From positions 62,001-126,000 of the forward strand of contig JGZV01000009.1 in assembly GCA_000741495.1 (NCBI GenBank): DNA of 64,000 nucleotides, given 5' to 3'. Position numbers and translations under genes: made by a program. Below, in pieces: positions 1-8,467 of this stretch (the first letter of the stretch is position 1; each line of letters opens with the position of its first letter). This stretch comes from Bifidobacterium thermophilum. Its GTDB lineage: Bacteria; Actinomycetota; Actinomycetes; Actinomycetales; Bifidobacteriaceae. The notes under the pieces were generated by a model, which was not told where the DNA came from, ran no database searches, and was given only the letters and a program-made list of their open reading frames with translations.

Positions 1-1119
1 GACGTGCTCGACGAGATCATCAAGATCCCGGAAGTGCAAGCACGCCTGAAAGCCACTGGCGGCAAGATGGAAGTCATGCTCGGCTACTCGGATTCCTCCA
101 AGGACGCCGGCCCGACCACCTCCATCCTCGCACTGCATGACACCGAAGGCCGTATCGCCAAGTGGGCTGAGGAACATAACATCGACCTGACGCTGTTCCA
201 CGGCCGTGGCGGCGCTGTCGGCCGTGGCGGCGGCCCCGCCAACCGCGCGGTGCTCGCACAGCCTGCTGGTTCGGTCAACTGCCGCTTCAAGCTCACCGAG
301 CAGGGCGAGGTCATTTTCGCCCGTTACGGCAACCCGGTGCTCGGCATGCGTCACATCGAGTCCGTTGCCGCGGCAACGCTGTTGCAGTCCGCTCCGAGCA
401 TCGACAAGATCAACACGGAGATGACCGCGAAGTACAAGCCGATGGCTGACGCACTCAACGAGACGTCGCATGAGCGCTTCCTCGACCTGCTGCACACGCC
501 GGACTTCGCCGAATGGTTCTCGACCGTCACCCCGCTCGCCGAGGTTGGTCTGCTGCCGATCGGTTCCCGTCCTGCCAAGCGTGGTCTGGGCGCCAAGTCC
601 CTTGACGATCTGCGCACCATCCCGTGGGTGTTCGCCTGGTCGCAGGCGCGCATCAATCTGGCCGCATGGTATGGTCTGGGCACGGCGTGCGAGAAGTTCG
701 GCGACTTGGATACGCTGCGTAAGGCGTATGAGGAGTGGCCGCTGTTCTCCACGTTCATCGACAACATCGAAATGTCGATTGCGAAGACCGACGAGCGTAT
801 CGCCAAGATGTATCTGGCGCTCGGCGACCGTGACGACCTGCGTGACAAGGTGCTCGACGAGATGCGTCTGACCCGCAAGTGGGTGCTGCGCATCGTCGGC
901 GACGCTTGGCCGCTGCAGCACCGTCATGTGCTCGGTCAGGCCATCAGGGTGCGTTCCCCGTACGTGGACGCCCTGTCCGTCACCCAGGTGCTGGCGCTGC
1001 GTTCGCTGCGTCGCAAGGTGGACAAGGAAGAACTCAGCCAAAGCCAACAGGCAGAGTTCATCTACCTTATCCTGTGCACCGTTTCGGGTGTCGCTGCAGG
1101 CCTGCAGAACACGGGCTGA
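1..1119 (+). CDS. ppc: Phosphoenolpyruvate carboxylase, C-terminal part (5' end outside window)
   Basis: Phosphoenolpyruvate carboxylase makes oxaloacetate from PEP and bicarbonate, an anaplerotic step in the cytoplasm. The reading frame is open at base 1, so only about the last 372 residues are present. Visible family motifs are the catalytic GYSDSSKDAG segment near residue 30, the glycine-rich FHGRGGAVGRGGGPANR loop near residue 65, and the conserved C-terminal QNTG ending directly before the stop. No frameshift is seen. A strong hairpin follows the stop, so this is the end of its transcript. Bifidobacteria lack a full TCA cycle, so the oxaloacetate probably feeds aspartate-family amino acids (inference). 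Confidence 0.97.
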   Translation, partial: DVLDEIIKIPEVQARLKATGGKMEVMLGYSDSSKDAGPTTSILALHDTEGRIAKWAEEHNIDLTLFHGRGGAVGRGGGPANRAVLAQPAGSVNCRFKLTEQGEVIFARYGNPVLGMRHIESVAAATLLQSAPSIDKINTEMTAKYKPMADALNETSHERFLDLLHTPDFAEWFSTVTPLAEVGLLPIGSRPAKRGLGAKSLDDLRTIPWVFAWSQARINLAAWYGLGTACEKFGDLDTLRKAYEEWPLFSTFIDNIEMSIAKTDERIAKMYLALGDRDDLRDKVLDEMRLTRKWVLRIVGDAWPLQHRHVLGQAIRVRSPYVDALSVTQVLALRSLRRKVDKEELSQSQQAEFIYLILCTVSGVAAGLQNTG

Positions 1120-1138
1120 TTTCAATTTCCGACCAGTG

Positions 1139-1188
1139 CAAACGCGGAAGGCCTCGTACCCTATGGGTGCGGGGTCTTCCGCGTTTTG
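1139..1188 (+). terminator. Rho-independent terminator after ppc
   Basis: A perfect 10-bp stem (AACGCGGAAG at 1141-1150 with CTTCCGCGTT at 1176-1185) lies 21 bases after the ppc stop. The loop can pair further through an inner TACCC/GGGTG helix, and a short T-run closes the stem. Confidence 0.8.
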
Positions 1189-1494
1189 GCGACTCGCACA
1201 CGAGGCTTTTCTTATCGACACCTGACCTGCCATCCTCCACCCGCAGTCCGCCGGGAGTTTGCGTACTATGTGCTGATAACAGCATGTTCTCCCACCTATG
1301 CGTGGGACTTTTCACGCAAATGCGATTCAGCCCGAAAACTCCCATCGGCTTGATTCGGGTCGTGTTGGTATTTCAACGTTTTCCTTGGCACATTATCGCC
1401 GAATCACGTTCTTGCAAGTAATCTCCCGGGAGATTATCTACAGCCTCGTGAATCTGTGAAGAACTCCCGCGCTCCCGCCCCCATCAGCAACTGC
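1189..1494. other. Non-coding spacer between ppc and the reductase, with an 18-bp palindrome
   Basis: I see no credible gene here. Short open frames cross it but have no ribosome-binding site or recognisable product. The one clear element is a perfect 18-bp palindrome, TAATCTCCCGGGAGATTA, at 1419-1436, which looks like a dimeric-repressor operator or the remnant of one. No promoter clearly associated with it could be identified. Confidence 0.4.
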
Positions 1495-1545
1495 CGAAAA
1501 AGCAAGCGCCCGTCGTATGGGATGATACCCACACGACGGGCGCGA
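1495..1545 (-). terminator. Terminator of the ahpC/reductase unit
   Basis: An 11-bp perfect stem (GCGCCCGTCGT at 1506-1516, ACGACGGGCGC at 1533-1543) with an inner TGGG/CCCA helix. Read on the minus strand it is followed by a T-rich tract (TTGCTTTTTCGG), which suits termination of the minus-strand gene ending at 1589. Confidence 0.8.
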
Positions 1546-1588
1546 TTCAGATGGGTGCGATGCCAACCCAACAGCTGCACGAAAGAAA

Positions 1589-3352
1589 TCAGGCTCCCAG
1601 CAGATCAAGCATCTGCGGCACCGATTTCTTGCCGAATTCGATGGTCTGCTGCGCACCTGGCCGGGTGATAACCATGCACGGCACGCTCATCACGTTGAAC
1701 TTGTCCTTGAGCTCGGGGAAGTGCGCGATATCGTAGGCTTCCGCCCGCACCTTCGGGTTCGCCGCGGCGATGCGCTGGGTCGCGAGCACGGTTTCCGGGC
1801 ACATCGTGCAGGTAAGGGAGACGAGCAGCATGACATCGACCGGCTGGCCAATCGAGGCGATCCGTTCGGCGGTGTCCCGGTCGAGCGCCTGCCCCGGACC
1901 GGCCACGTTGTACAGGGCGAGTACGAAGGAGTTGAACTCGTGCCCGCTCGGAACGCCATGGAAGGCAATGCCGGTTTCCTGCGGTTCACCGTTAGCTCCG
2001 ATTGTGCACAACCGCACATTCGGCCGCGCATCCGGCAGGGGGTCATCGAGTGACGTCTCACCGGCGTCGGCCGAAGCCGTATCGACCACCGTGCTCAGTT
2101 TGCCGCCGCTCAACGCCACCATTTCACCGATGAACGCCTGCAATTCTTTGGACAGCGGCGAATCATCAAGCTCGAGCTTCAACACCAGCGGACGTGCCAT
2201 CCGCGAGAACACGACCGCAAGCTGCTGGCGAATCGCGTCATCGAAGAATGCATGATTGCCACCGGTCGGCGCGGCAGAAGCAGCACCGGGACGCTGCGGC
2301 GCCGGAGCTGGGGACGTGCCCGATGCGCTGGCGGCCTTCGCGGCCTTGGCTTCCTGCTGCTCGTAGATGGATGTGGTCGGGCGCGGCGGCATCAAGCCGG
2401 TTTTCTCGCTCATCTGCTTGGCATACCGTTCCAGTTCGACGGCGGCGATGGCGCCATCCGCGGTCGCCGTGACCACCTGGCGCAGATTCTTGACGCGCAA
2501 ATCGCCTGCCGCATACACTCCGGGGACCGAGGTCTCCAGATAACCGTGCGTGACCACATACCCGTGGTCGTCAAGTTCCACCACGCCACGGACCAGTTCG
2601 GTCTGCGGCACATAGCCAGCGAACACGAACACGCCGAAGGTACCGCCATCAGCCGGCTTCCACACGCTCGTCTCACCGGTGCGCGTATCGCGCAACGTCG
2701 CTTCGGTCAGCCCGCCAGAACCGGCTGCGACCCCGTCAAGCTGCGTATGATACCGCACCTCGATCTTCGGGTGGTTCTTGGCTTCGGCGGCAACGGCGGC
2801 ATCGCAGGTGAAATCGTCTTCGCGCACAAGAATGGTGACCTTGCTGGCGTATTTCGTCAGGAACACCGATTCCTCGGCGGCTGCGAATCCACCGCCGACG
2901 ACGATGACTTCACGTCCGTTGAAGAATTCACCATCACAGGTGGCGCAATAGGCCACGCCACGGCCTGCATACTCTTGCTCACCGGTAAAGCCGATTTTGC
3001 GCGGCGAGGCACCGGTCGCGATGAGGATGCCGAAACAGCGGATATCCCCACGATTGGTGTGGACGACTTTGATGTCACCGTCCACGTCCAACCCTGTTGC
3101 TTCGGCGATTTTGAATTCTGCTCCGAAATTCTGCGCCTGCTTGCGCATGGTCGCCGTGAGTTTACGGCCGTCAGTGCGTTCGACGCCCGGATAGTTCACC
3201 ACTTCGGATGTGATGGTGATCTGCCCGCCGAAATCCGCCTTTTCCAGTATCAGGACGCGATATCGTGCACGCGCCAAATACAGGCCTGCGGTCAGACCGG
3301 CAGGACCGCCGCCGATGACCACGACATCATACAAATCATCTTGCTGTTGCAT
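1589..3352 (-). CDS. TrxB-like FAD/NAD(P)H reductase fused to an AhpF-type thioredoxin-fold region
   Basis: This 587-residue flavoprotein probably re-reduces the peroxiredoxin encoded just upstream. Residues 1-310 are a thioredoxin reductase: GGGPAGL binds FAD near residue 14, CATCDG is the redox-active disulfide near 137, a GGGFAAAEES segment binds NAD(P)H, and YAAGD is the second FAD motif. After a Pro/Ala-rich linker (about 325-370), residues 375-587 resemble the double thioredoxin-fold domain of AhpF, with a CTMC redox pair near residue 512. Classical AhpF carries that domain at its N-terminus, so the order here is swapped. GAGGAG lies before the ATG. A separate canonical trxB occurs at 32019-32957. 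Confidence 0.9.
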   Translation of the reverse strand: MQQQDDLYDVVVIGGGPAGLTAGLYLARARYRVLILEKADFGGQITITSEVVNYPGVERTDGRKLTATMRKQAQNFGAEFKIAEATGLDVDGDIKVVHTNRGDIRCFGILIATGASPRKIGFTGEQEYAGRGVAYCATCDGEFFNGREVIVVGGGFAAAEESVFLTKYASKVTILVREDDFTCDAAVAAEAKNHPKIEVRYHTQLDGVAAGSGGLTEATLRDTRTGETSVWKPADGGTFGVFVFAGYVPQTELVRGVVELDDHGYVVTHGYLETSVPGVYAAGDLRVKNLRQVVTATADGAIAAVELERYAKQMSEKTGLMPPRPTTSIYEQQEAKAAKAASASGTSPAPAPQRPGAASAAPTGGNHAFFDDAIRQQLAVVFSRMARPLVLKLELDDSPLSKELQAFIGEMVALSGGKLSTVVDTASADAGETSLDDPLPDARPNVRLCTIGANGEPQETGIAFHGVPSGHEFNSFVLALYNVAGPGQALDRDTAERIASIGQPVDVMLLVSLTCTMCPETVLATQRIAAANPKVRAEAYDIAHFPELKDKFNVMSVPCMVITRPGAQQTIEFGKKSVPQMLDLLGA

Positions 3353-3503
3353 TGTCAGCTCCTCGTCATCGCAACGATTACGGGTTCATATGACGGATGC
3401 CGCCACCCGACGCGGCCACAACCTTCACTGATTGCGGTGTGCTGCGACCGGTGACGGCATCCGTGATAGGGAATGAAAACCGTTTCAGCCAATCAGCCGA
3501 AGG

Positions 3504-4067
3504 TCACAGCTGGCCGACGAGATCCAGCGACGGCGCGATGGTCGCCTCACCGGGCTCCCACTTGGCCGGGCAGACCTGGTCGCCGTGCTCGTAGACGAAC
3601 TGGGACGCCTGCACGCGACGCAGCAGCTCTTCGGCGTTGCGGCCGACGTTGGAGGAAATCACCTCGTAGGCGACGACCTTGCCTTCCGGGTTGATGATGA
3701 AGTCGCCGCGTTCGGCCTGGCCCAGCTCCTCGTTGTAGGTGTCGAGGTCGCGGGCGAGCAGCGCCGTCGGGTCGGCGAGCATCGGGTACTGGATCTTCGC
3801 GATCTTCTCGTTCGCGTCATGCCATGCCTTGTGCACGAAGTGCGTGTCATGGGAGACGGAGTAGATTTCGCAGCCGATCTTCTTGAACTCCTCGTAATGG
3901 TCCGCGAGGTCTTCAAGCTCGGTCGGGCACACGAAGGTGAAATCAGCCGGATAGAAGAAGAACAGCGACCAATGACCGAGCACATCAGCCTTGGTCACTT
4001 CATGGAAATCGTTGTTCTGGAACGCCTGGACAGTGAAGTCGGTGAGTTCGTGTTGCAGTAGTGTCAT
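3504..4067 (-). CDS. ahpC: Alkyl hydroperoxide reductase peroxidase subunit (2-Cys peroxiredoxin)
   Basis: AhpC reduces H2O2 and organic peroxides; catalase is generally absent in bifidobacteria, so this is a main peroxide scavenger. The 187-residue length is typical. The peroxidatic cysteine lies in DFTFVCPTE near residue 47 and the resolving cysteine in VCPAKW near residue 166. GAGGTT precedes the ATG. The reductase gene follows on the same strand 151 bases downstream, so the two probably form a peroxidase/reductase unit. A possible weak inverted repeat (GACGGATGCCG arms) sits in the spacer between them and might separate their expression. Confidence 0.97.
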   Translation of the reverse strand: MTLLQHELTDFTVQAFQNNDFHEVTKADVLGHWSLFFFYPADFTFVCPTELEDLADHYEEFKKIGCEIYSVSHDTHFVHKAWHDANEKIAKIQYPMLADPTALLARDLDTYNEELGQAERGDFIINPEGKVVAYEVISSNVGRNAEELLRRVQASQFVYEHGDQVCPAKWEPGEATIAPSLDLVGQL

Positions 4068-4220
4068 GGTGAACCTCGTCGTCTCGTTGTTCGATTCTGA
4101 CGGGCTTTGCGCACGGCCCGCCTGTCACGGGCCCGGAGGTCCCGGCCCCGCGTGGCTCCCATGCTAGACCATGACGGATGGAAAAACTCGGATTTCCGCT
4201 GTGGTAATCATCACAGTGTG

Positions 4221-4322
4221 TTGTCCGTCACACTGGGTTGTCCGTCACGCAGTGTCATCCGTTACGCAGTGTCATCCGTTACACAGCGTCATCCGTTACA
4301 CAGCGTCATCCGTCACACTGCG
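4221..4322. repeat. Six tandem 17-bp direct repeats upstream of the carbonic anhydrase
   Basis: Six consecutive 17-bp units start at 4221, 4238, 4255, 4272, 4289 and 4306. The consensus is TCATCCGTTACRCAGYG. Units 4 and 5 are identical; the outer units differ at a few bases, and the first two begin TTGTCC. A partial unit follows at 4323. The array lies in the 364-bp space between divergent ahpC and the carbonic anhydrase gene. It contains no spacers, so it is not CRISPR-like. It may be a multi-site operator or a simple tandem duplication. Confidence 0.85.
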
Positions 4323-4431
4323 TCAGTGTTGTACCGGCATCCGCCCGGATGTACCGCGCCGAAACCGCTCAGCCCACGGCATAGCGCAATCCGCGATACG
4401 ATGGCAACGCACATCACAGGCAGGAGGCCAC

Positions 4432-5196
4432 ATGGCAGACCAGACATTCAATGACGACCCCCAACACGAACCGACCGCAACCTCCACGTGGAGCCGTCTG
4501 CTGGCCGGCAACCGGCGTTTCGCCCAAGGCAAGATGACACACGCCTGGCAGGATCGCGAAACCCGCGAATCGCTGCTCGATTCCCAGCGCCCTGACGCCG
4601 CCGTGCTCTCCTGTTCGGATTCTCGCGTTCCACCGGAAATCATCTTCGACGCCGGTCTCGGCGACATGTTCACCGTCCGCACCGCCGGGCAGATCATCGA
4701 TGACAGCGTGCTCGCCTCACTGGAATACGCCGTCGACAAGCTGCATGTCAGTCTGCTGGTCATTCTCGGCCACCAGCATTGCGGCGCGATCCAAGCCGCC
4801 GAAGCACAGCTCGGGGCGCTGGCCGCACGCGTGAGACATGGTGACGATTCGCCGCAAACCGCGCAATCGTTGGCTTCAATCCTTGACGAAATCGAAGCGA
4901 TGGACGATGCCGGAGCCGCAGATAGCGCGCAAGACCAGTTGGGTGAAGCGTTGGAGCAGCTTGTTTCCCACGACGATTCGCCGATTGTGCGTTCGGTCGG
5001 CCCGTCCGTCCTGCAAGCGTATGAAGCGCAGCTGCGCGATGGCGCCGATATCGAACGCGTCCACATCGCGCACACCATCGAAACACTGGTGGATCGTTCG
5101 CAACCGATTCAGCAGGCGCTGGCCGACGAGCGGCTGGTCATCGTCGGCGCACGGTATTGCATGGACACCGGGCTTGTGGAGGTCCTGAGCTTCTGA
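4432..5196 (+). CDS. Beta-class carbonic anhydrase
   Basis: The enzyme interconverts CO2 and bicarbonate and would supply bicarbonate to carboxylases such as PEP carboxylase, whose gene is 3 kb away. The zinc ligands are visible: CSDSRVPPE (Cys and the Asp-Arg dyad) and HQHCGAI (His and Cys). The product is 254 residues, normal for the family although an acidic insert occurs around residues 130-180. I chose ATG 4432 because AGGAGG sits 5 bases upstream. The same frame stays open back to 4171, but that extension runs through the 17-bp repeats and looks non-coding. Confidence 0.95.
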   Translation: MADQTFNDDPQHEPTATSTWSRLLAGNRRFAQGKMTHAWQDRETRESLLDSQRPDAAVLSCSDSRVPPEIIFDAGLGDMFTVRTAGQIIDDSVLASLEYAVDKLHVSLLVILGHQHCGAIQAAEAQLGALAARVRHGDDSPQTAQSLASILDEIEAMDDAGAADSAQDQLGEALEQLVSHDDSPIVRSVGPSVLQAYEAQLRDGADIERVHIAHTIETLVDRSQPIQQALADERLVIVGARYCMDTGLVEVLSF

Positions 5197-5219
5197 ACGC
5201 CGCCGAATCCGGCGTTCAG
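5193..5219 (+). terminator. Hairpin overlapping the carbonic anhydrase stop codon
   Basis: CTGAACGCCG (5193-5202) pairs perfectly with CGGCGTTCAG (5210-5219) around a 7-base loop. No T-run follows, so it is a weak terminator or an mRNA 3'-end stabiliser. Confidence 0.45.
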
Positions 5220-5271
5220 TATCATCATGGTCCTGTAGCACCTTGACCGGCGCATCTTCTACAGTGGAGGC

Positions 5272-6651
5272 ATGTCGTCACTGTGGTTGAATGTCCTGCT
5301 GATTTTCGTGTTCCTCGTGCTCGGATCGGTGTTTTCCGGCACAGAGCTGGCGCTGGTGAGTCTGCGCGGTTCGCAGATCGATCAGATGGAGCAGGAGGAT
5401 GTCCGCGGCGCACGCGTTGCGCGTATCGCACGTGACCCCAATACCTTCCTGTCTACGGTGCAGCTTGGCGTCACGCTATCCGGTTTCTTGTCGGCTTCTT
5501 TCGGCGAATCGGCGATATCCCCGATGATTGTCCCCGTGGTGGTCAGTTGGGGTGTGCCGCAGCATATCGCCGGCCCGCTGACCACGATCGTACTGACGCT
5601 GATCATCTCATACTGCTCGATCGTCATTTCCGAGATGGTGCCGAAACGTATCGCCATGCAACGCACCGAACAGATCGCCCGCGCGGTTGTCCCCGCCATC
5701 GATGTATTTGCGAAAGTATGTAAGCCGATTATCTGGCTGATCGGCAAGAACACCAACGGTCTGGTCCGTCTGCTCGGCTTCGACCCGAATGAGACGGAAA
5801 GCGAAGTGTCCGATGAGGAGCTGCGCGTGCTGGTGAACACGAATACGCGGCTTGGCAAGGACGAGCGCACGATTCTGGATGACGTGTTCGACGCGTCTGA
5901 AACGATTGTGGCTGAAGTGATGCGGCCGCGCGCCGATGTTGTGTTCCTTGAAGGTGATATGACCATCGAGGACGCCGCCGCCTACGTGCGTGAGATGCCG
6001 TATTCGCGTTACCCGGTCACCGGCAAGGATTTCGACGACGTGCTCGGCTTCGTACACGTGCGCGACCTCCTGGACGTGCGCGACCCCAACGCCAAAACCG
6101 TGGCGGATATCACCCGCGAAGGCATTTCCCTGCCAGGTACGTCGAGACTGCTGCCCAGCCTTGAGCTGCTGCGCAAAAGTGGTATTCATCTCGCCGTGGT
6201 CATTGACGAGTACGGCGGCACGGACGGCATTGTGACGCTTGAGGATATGACAGAGGAGCTGGTCGGCGATATCCATGACGAATACGATCTGCCGGAAACC
6301 AAGGACGGCAAGACTGCACCGGACACCGCGTTCGTCAACGGTGTGGCGACCATCGACGGCGGTATGACGATTGAGGATTTCGCCGATCTGACCGGCATCG
6401 AACTCGAGGACGGCCCGTATGAGACAGTCGCCGGGTATTTCCTCGCCCACACCGGCAAAATGGGCGCTGTGGGCGATGTTCTGCACTCCGATGACGGCTA
6501 CGACATGATCGTCACAAAAGTCGACGGGCGGCGGATTGAGACCATCGACGTACGCAAAAGCGGCTCGCCCGACCATGTGGATATCGCCGATAGTGGAAAG
6601 GCCGCGGCGGATACCGGCGAATCGCACGACAGCGATACGGCGGCCCACTGA
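5272..6651 (+). CDS. CNNM/CorC (HlyC) family membrane protein with DUF21, CBS pair and CorC domain
   Basis: A 459-residue inner-membrane protein of the family long annotated as hemolysin, now linked to Mg2+/divalent cation efflux. Residues 1-185 form the DUF21 transmembrane domain with several hydrophobic helices, beginning with the first helix at residues 5-25. Residues 200-330 form two CBS domains, with EVMRPRADVV and GGTDGIVTLEDMTEEL as typical sequences. Residues 345-430 are the CorC_HlyC domain. The tail is hydrophilic. ATG 5272 has GTGGAGG immediately upstream. Cation specificity cannot be read from sequence. Confidence 0.93.
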   Translation: MSSLWLNVLLIFVFLVLGSVFSGTELALVSLRGSQIDQMEQEDVRGARVARIARDPNTFLSTVQLGVTLSGFLSASFGESAISPMIVPVVVSWGVPQHIAGPLTTIVLTLIISYCSIVISEMVPKRIAMQRTEQIARAVVPAIDVFAKVCKPIIWLIGKNTNGLVRLLGFDPNETESEVSDEELRVLVNTNTRLGKDERTILDDVFDASETIVAEVMRPRADVVFLEGDMTIEDAAAYVREMPYSRYPVTGKDFDDVLGFVHVRDLLDVRDPNAKTVADITREGISLPGTSRLLPSLELLRKSGIHLAVVIDEYGGTDGIVTLEDMTEELVGDIHDEYDLPETKDGKTAPDTAFVNGVATIDGGMTIEDFADLTGIELEDGPYETVAGYFLAHTGKMGAVGDVLHSDDGYDMIVTKVDGRRIETIDVRKSGSPDHVDIADSGKAAADTGESHDSDTAAH

Positions 6652-6703
6652 CCATTTCGAGAACGACCGGTCCGGAGAACACCACCTCAGGCAATCGCCG
6701 ACA

Positions 6704-7459
6704 TCACAGCACGGCGTAACGGTTGAGTTCACGGCGCAGATCGCGCCAGCCAGGCAGGAACCGGTCCATCAACTGCTGGAACCGTGGCCCGTGGCCACCC
6801 ACCCACAGGTGAGTCATCTCATGAACCAGCACATATTCAAGGAACCGTGGTTCCATAAGTCCCAGCTGAAGATTGAGCCGAATCCGCCCTGTCGCCGGGG
6901 TACATGATCCCCATCGCGACCGCATGACACGGAAGGTGATCCGCGTCGGCGAGCGCCCAATCACACGCGTCCAATGGTCCAGCAGCGCCGGGAGCTGCCA
7001 TTCGAGCGATTGGCGGGCACGTCGCTGCACATCGGCAGTCCACACGGTCGCGGAGTCACGGCCACCGATGCTGCGGTTGCCGGTATCACGACTACCGATT
7101 CCGGATGAATCCGGCTCACCCACGCTTTGTTGTCTTCCCGCCTGATTGTTCAGGTGCTGCGGTTGGTTTTCCAGGCGTTCCTCGCCCGTCGCCTCGCCGA
7201 CAAGCCGCATCGTATCGCGTTGCATCCGCTGGATTTTGCGTTGCTGGGCGCGAATCCACGTCTTGCGCGTGCTGACGAACGTCTCGATGGCCTCCGTGGA
7301 TATACGCGTGGGCGCCGTCACCCGGATGTCACCGTCCGGCGGCTGGACGCGCAGATACATGTTGCGAATCGGCTTGCGGATCACCGTGACCGTCATCCCG
7401 CCGATATCGATGATGTCCGTCGAAGTGACGCGTCTTGATGTGCGGCGTCGGTAAGTCAC
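6704..7459 (-). CDS. YgjP-type metal-dependent hydrolase (DUF45/M48-like)
   Basis: A 251-residue soluble protein with the zinc metallopeptidase signature HEMTHLWVGGHGPRF near its C-terminus: HExxH plus a third histidine, as in the YgjP/SprT-like DUF45 family. The physiological substrate of this family is not established. The start is a GTG at 7459, with AAAGGA seven bases upstream. A low-complexity stretch around residues 90-145 separates the N-terminal beta-rich part from the catalytic part. It lies 62 bases downstream of the SRAP gene on the same strand and may be co-transcribed with it. Confidence 0.88.
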   Translation of the reverse strand: MTYRRRTSRRVTSTDIIDIGGMTVTVIRKPIRNMYLRVQPPDGDIRVTAPTRISTEAIETFVSTRKTWIRAQQRKIQRMQRDTMRLVGEATGEERLENQPQHLNNQAGRQQSVGEPDSSGIGSRDTGNRSIGGRDSATVWTADVQRRARQSLEWQLPALLDHWTRVIGRSPTRITFRVMRSRWGSCTPATGRIRLNLQLGLMEPRFLEYVLVHEMTHLWVGGHGPRFQQLMDRFLPGWRDLRRELNRYAVL

Positions 7460-7521
7460 GGCATGGTCCTTTCTGTTCCCCGTATGCGGCCACAGAGCCG
7501 GTGGACGCTATGGCCCGGCTA

Positions 7522-8208
7522 TCAGAAGCGCAGCATCATCTCATCATACGGCTCGGTGAGTTCCGGCCCATCGCCATGCAATGGCGCGACCTCGTGACTT
7601 GCAAGCAATGACTGCGACAGCCGCGCCCCATACGCGGATGCCTCGGGAAGAATCTTGTCTCCGGAAACGCTGCGATTGAGCCATTCCTGCGCGTGGTGCG
7701 GATCGCAGAGCACCGGCATCCGGTCGTGGACCTGGGCGGCGATACCGACCGAGTCGCGCGTCAAAATGGTTGCGGTGAGCAGCCAAGTGTCGTTCGTCCG
7801 TTCTCGAGACAGCCACCAGGAGTATAGCCCCAGCAGTAGCAACGGCCGGTTGTCTTTGGCGTGGAAGTAGTAGGGTTTGCGTTCCGCCGTCCACTCGTAG
7901 TAGCCGGATACGGGGATGATCGCGCGATTATGCTGCGCAGCCTGTGCGAAGGTCGGCCGGTTGAGTGCGGATTCGATGCGTGCGTTGAAGGTGGGGTAGG
8001 GGAGTTTCTTTGATTCCGCGATGGGCGGGATCAGTGACCAGTAGGCTGGCGCAAGATGGTTGACACCATGGGCGTCCTGACCGACGATGGCGATGGTCTG
8101 GGTTGGGCTGACATTCCATGACCGTTCCGGTAATCCGGCGGACGGTTGCGCGTGCAGTATCTGCGCAATCTCTGGGTAGTCAAGCTCCGCGGCGAATCGT
8201 CCACACAT
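7522..8208 (-). CDS. SRAP domain protein (YedK/HMCES-type abasic-site crosslinker)
   Basis: SRAP proteins form a thiazolidine crosslink between Cys2 and abasic sites in single-stranded DNA, shielding them during replication. The frame opens at 8307, but I set the start at ATG 8208 so the protein begins MCGRF and exposes the catalytic Cys2 after Met removal. The extra upstream codons overlap the tRNA-Ile promoter, which supports the shorter form. Other family residues are visible: NVSPTQ, the NARIES segment, SGYYEW with its Glu, and HDRMP with the catalytic His. The product is 228 residues. No clear Shine-Dalgarno precedes the start. Confidence 0.93.
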   Translation of the reverse strand: MCGRFAAELDYPEIAQILHAQPSAGLPERSWNVSPTQTIAIVGQDAHGVNHLAPAYWSLIPPIAESKKLPYPTFNARIESALNRPTFAQAAQHNRAIIPVSGYYEWTAERKPYYFHAKDNRPLLLLGLYSWWLSRERTNDTWLLTATILTRDSVGIAAQVHDRMPVLCDPHHAQEWLNRSVSGDKILPEASAYGARLSQSLLASHEVAPLHGDGPELTEPYDEMMLRF

Positions 8209-8290
8209 GTTGTTCAGCGTAGTCGGAACGGGCGAACGATTGTATGGGCTCAGATAACTCGGCAAACGCAACACGCCGGACACACGCAAG

Positions 8291-8318
8291 TTGACTGCTT
8301 CTGCCATTGTGGTATTAT
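8291..8318 (+). promoter_or_regulatory. Probable promoter of tRNA-Ile
   Basis: TTGACT (8291-8296) and TATTAT (8313-8318) are separated by 16 bases and lie about 30 bases before the tRNA 5' end. This is a good match to the housekeeping sigma-70 type. Confidence 0.6.
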
Positions 8319-8348
8319 ATCTGCTTGTGCGCTTTTAGCGTGCGAATC

Positions 8349-8422
8349 GGGCCCGTAGCTCAGGTGGTTAGAGCGCATCCCTGATAAGGATGAGGTCGGA
8401 GGTTCAAGTCCTCCCGGGCCCA
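8349..8422 (+). tRNA. tRNA-Ile (GAT anticodon)
   Basis: A 74-base cloverleaf: acceptor GGGCCCG/CGGGCCC, D-loop AGCTCAGGTGGTTAGAGC, anticodon loop CTGATAA (GAT), T-loop GGTTCAAGTCC, discriminator A. The 3' CCA is not encoded; the bases after the discriminator are CGT. Not part of an rRNA operon within the window. Confidence 0.98.
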
Positions 8423-8435
8423 CGTCGGAAAATTC

Positions 8436-8462
8436 AGCGGCTCGTGAGCCGCTCTTTTTTTT
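8436..8462 (+). terminator. Terminator between tRNA-Ile and tRNA-Ala
   Basis: AGCGGCTC (8436-8443) pairs with GAGCCGCT (8446-8453) and is followed by eight T residues. It ends 5 bases before tRNA-Ala, so tRNA-Ala either depends on read-through and processing or has a promoter hidden in this short space. Confidence 0.7.
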
Positions 8463-8467
8463 CACAC

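Noticed and set aside
2252..3454. A 400-codon open frame antisense to the TrxB-like reductase
   Set aside because: Antisense shadow; His-rich, with no family features.
4221..4322. CRISPR array
   Set aside because: The 17-bp repeats are contiguous with no spacers, and no cas genes are nearby.
8209..8307. N-terminal extension of the SRAP protein
   Set aside because: It would bury the catalytic Cys2 and it overlaps the tRNA-Ile promoter; the MCGRF start is used instead.
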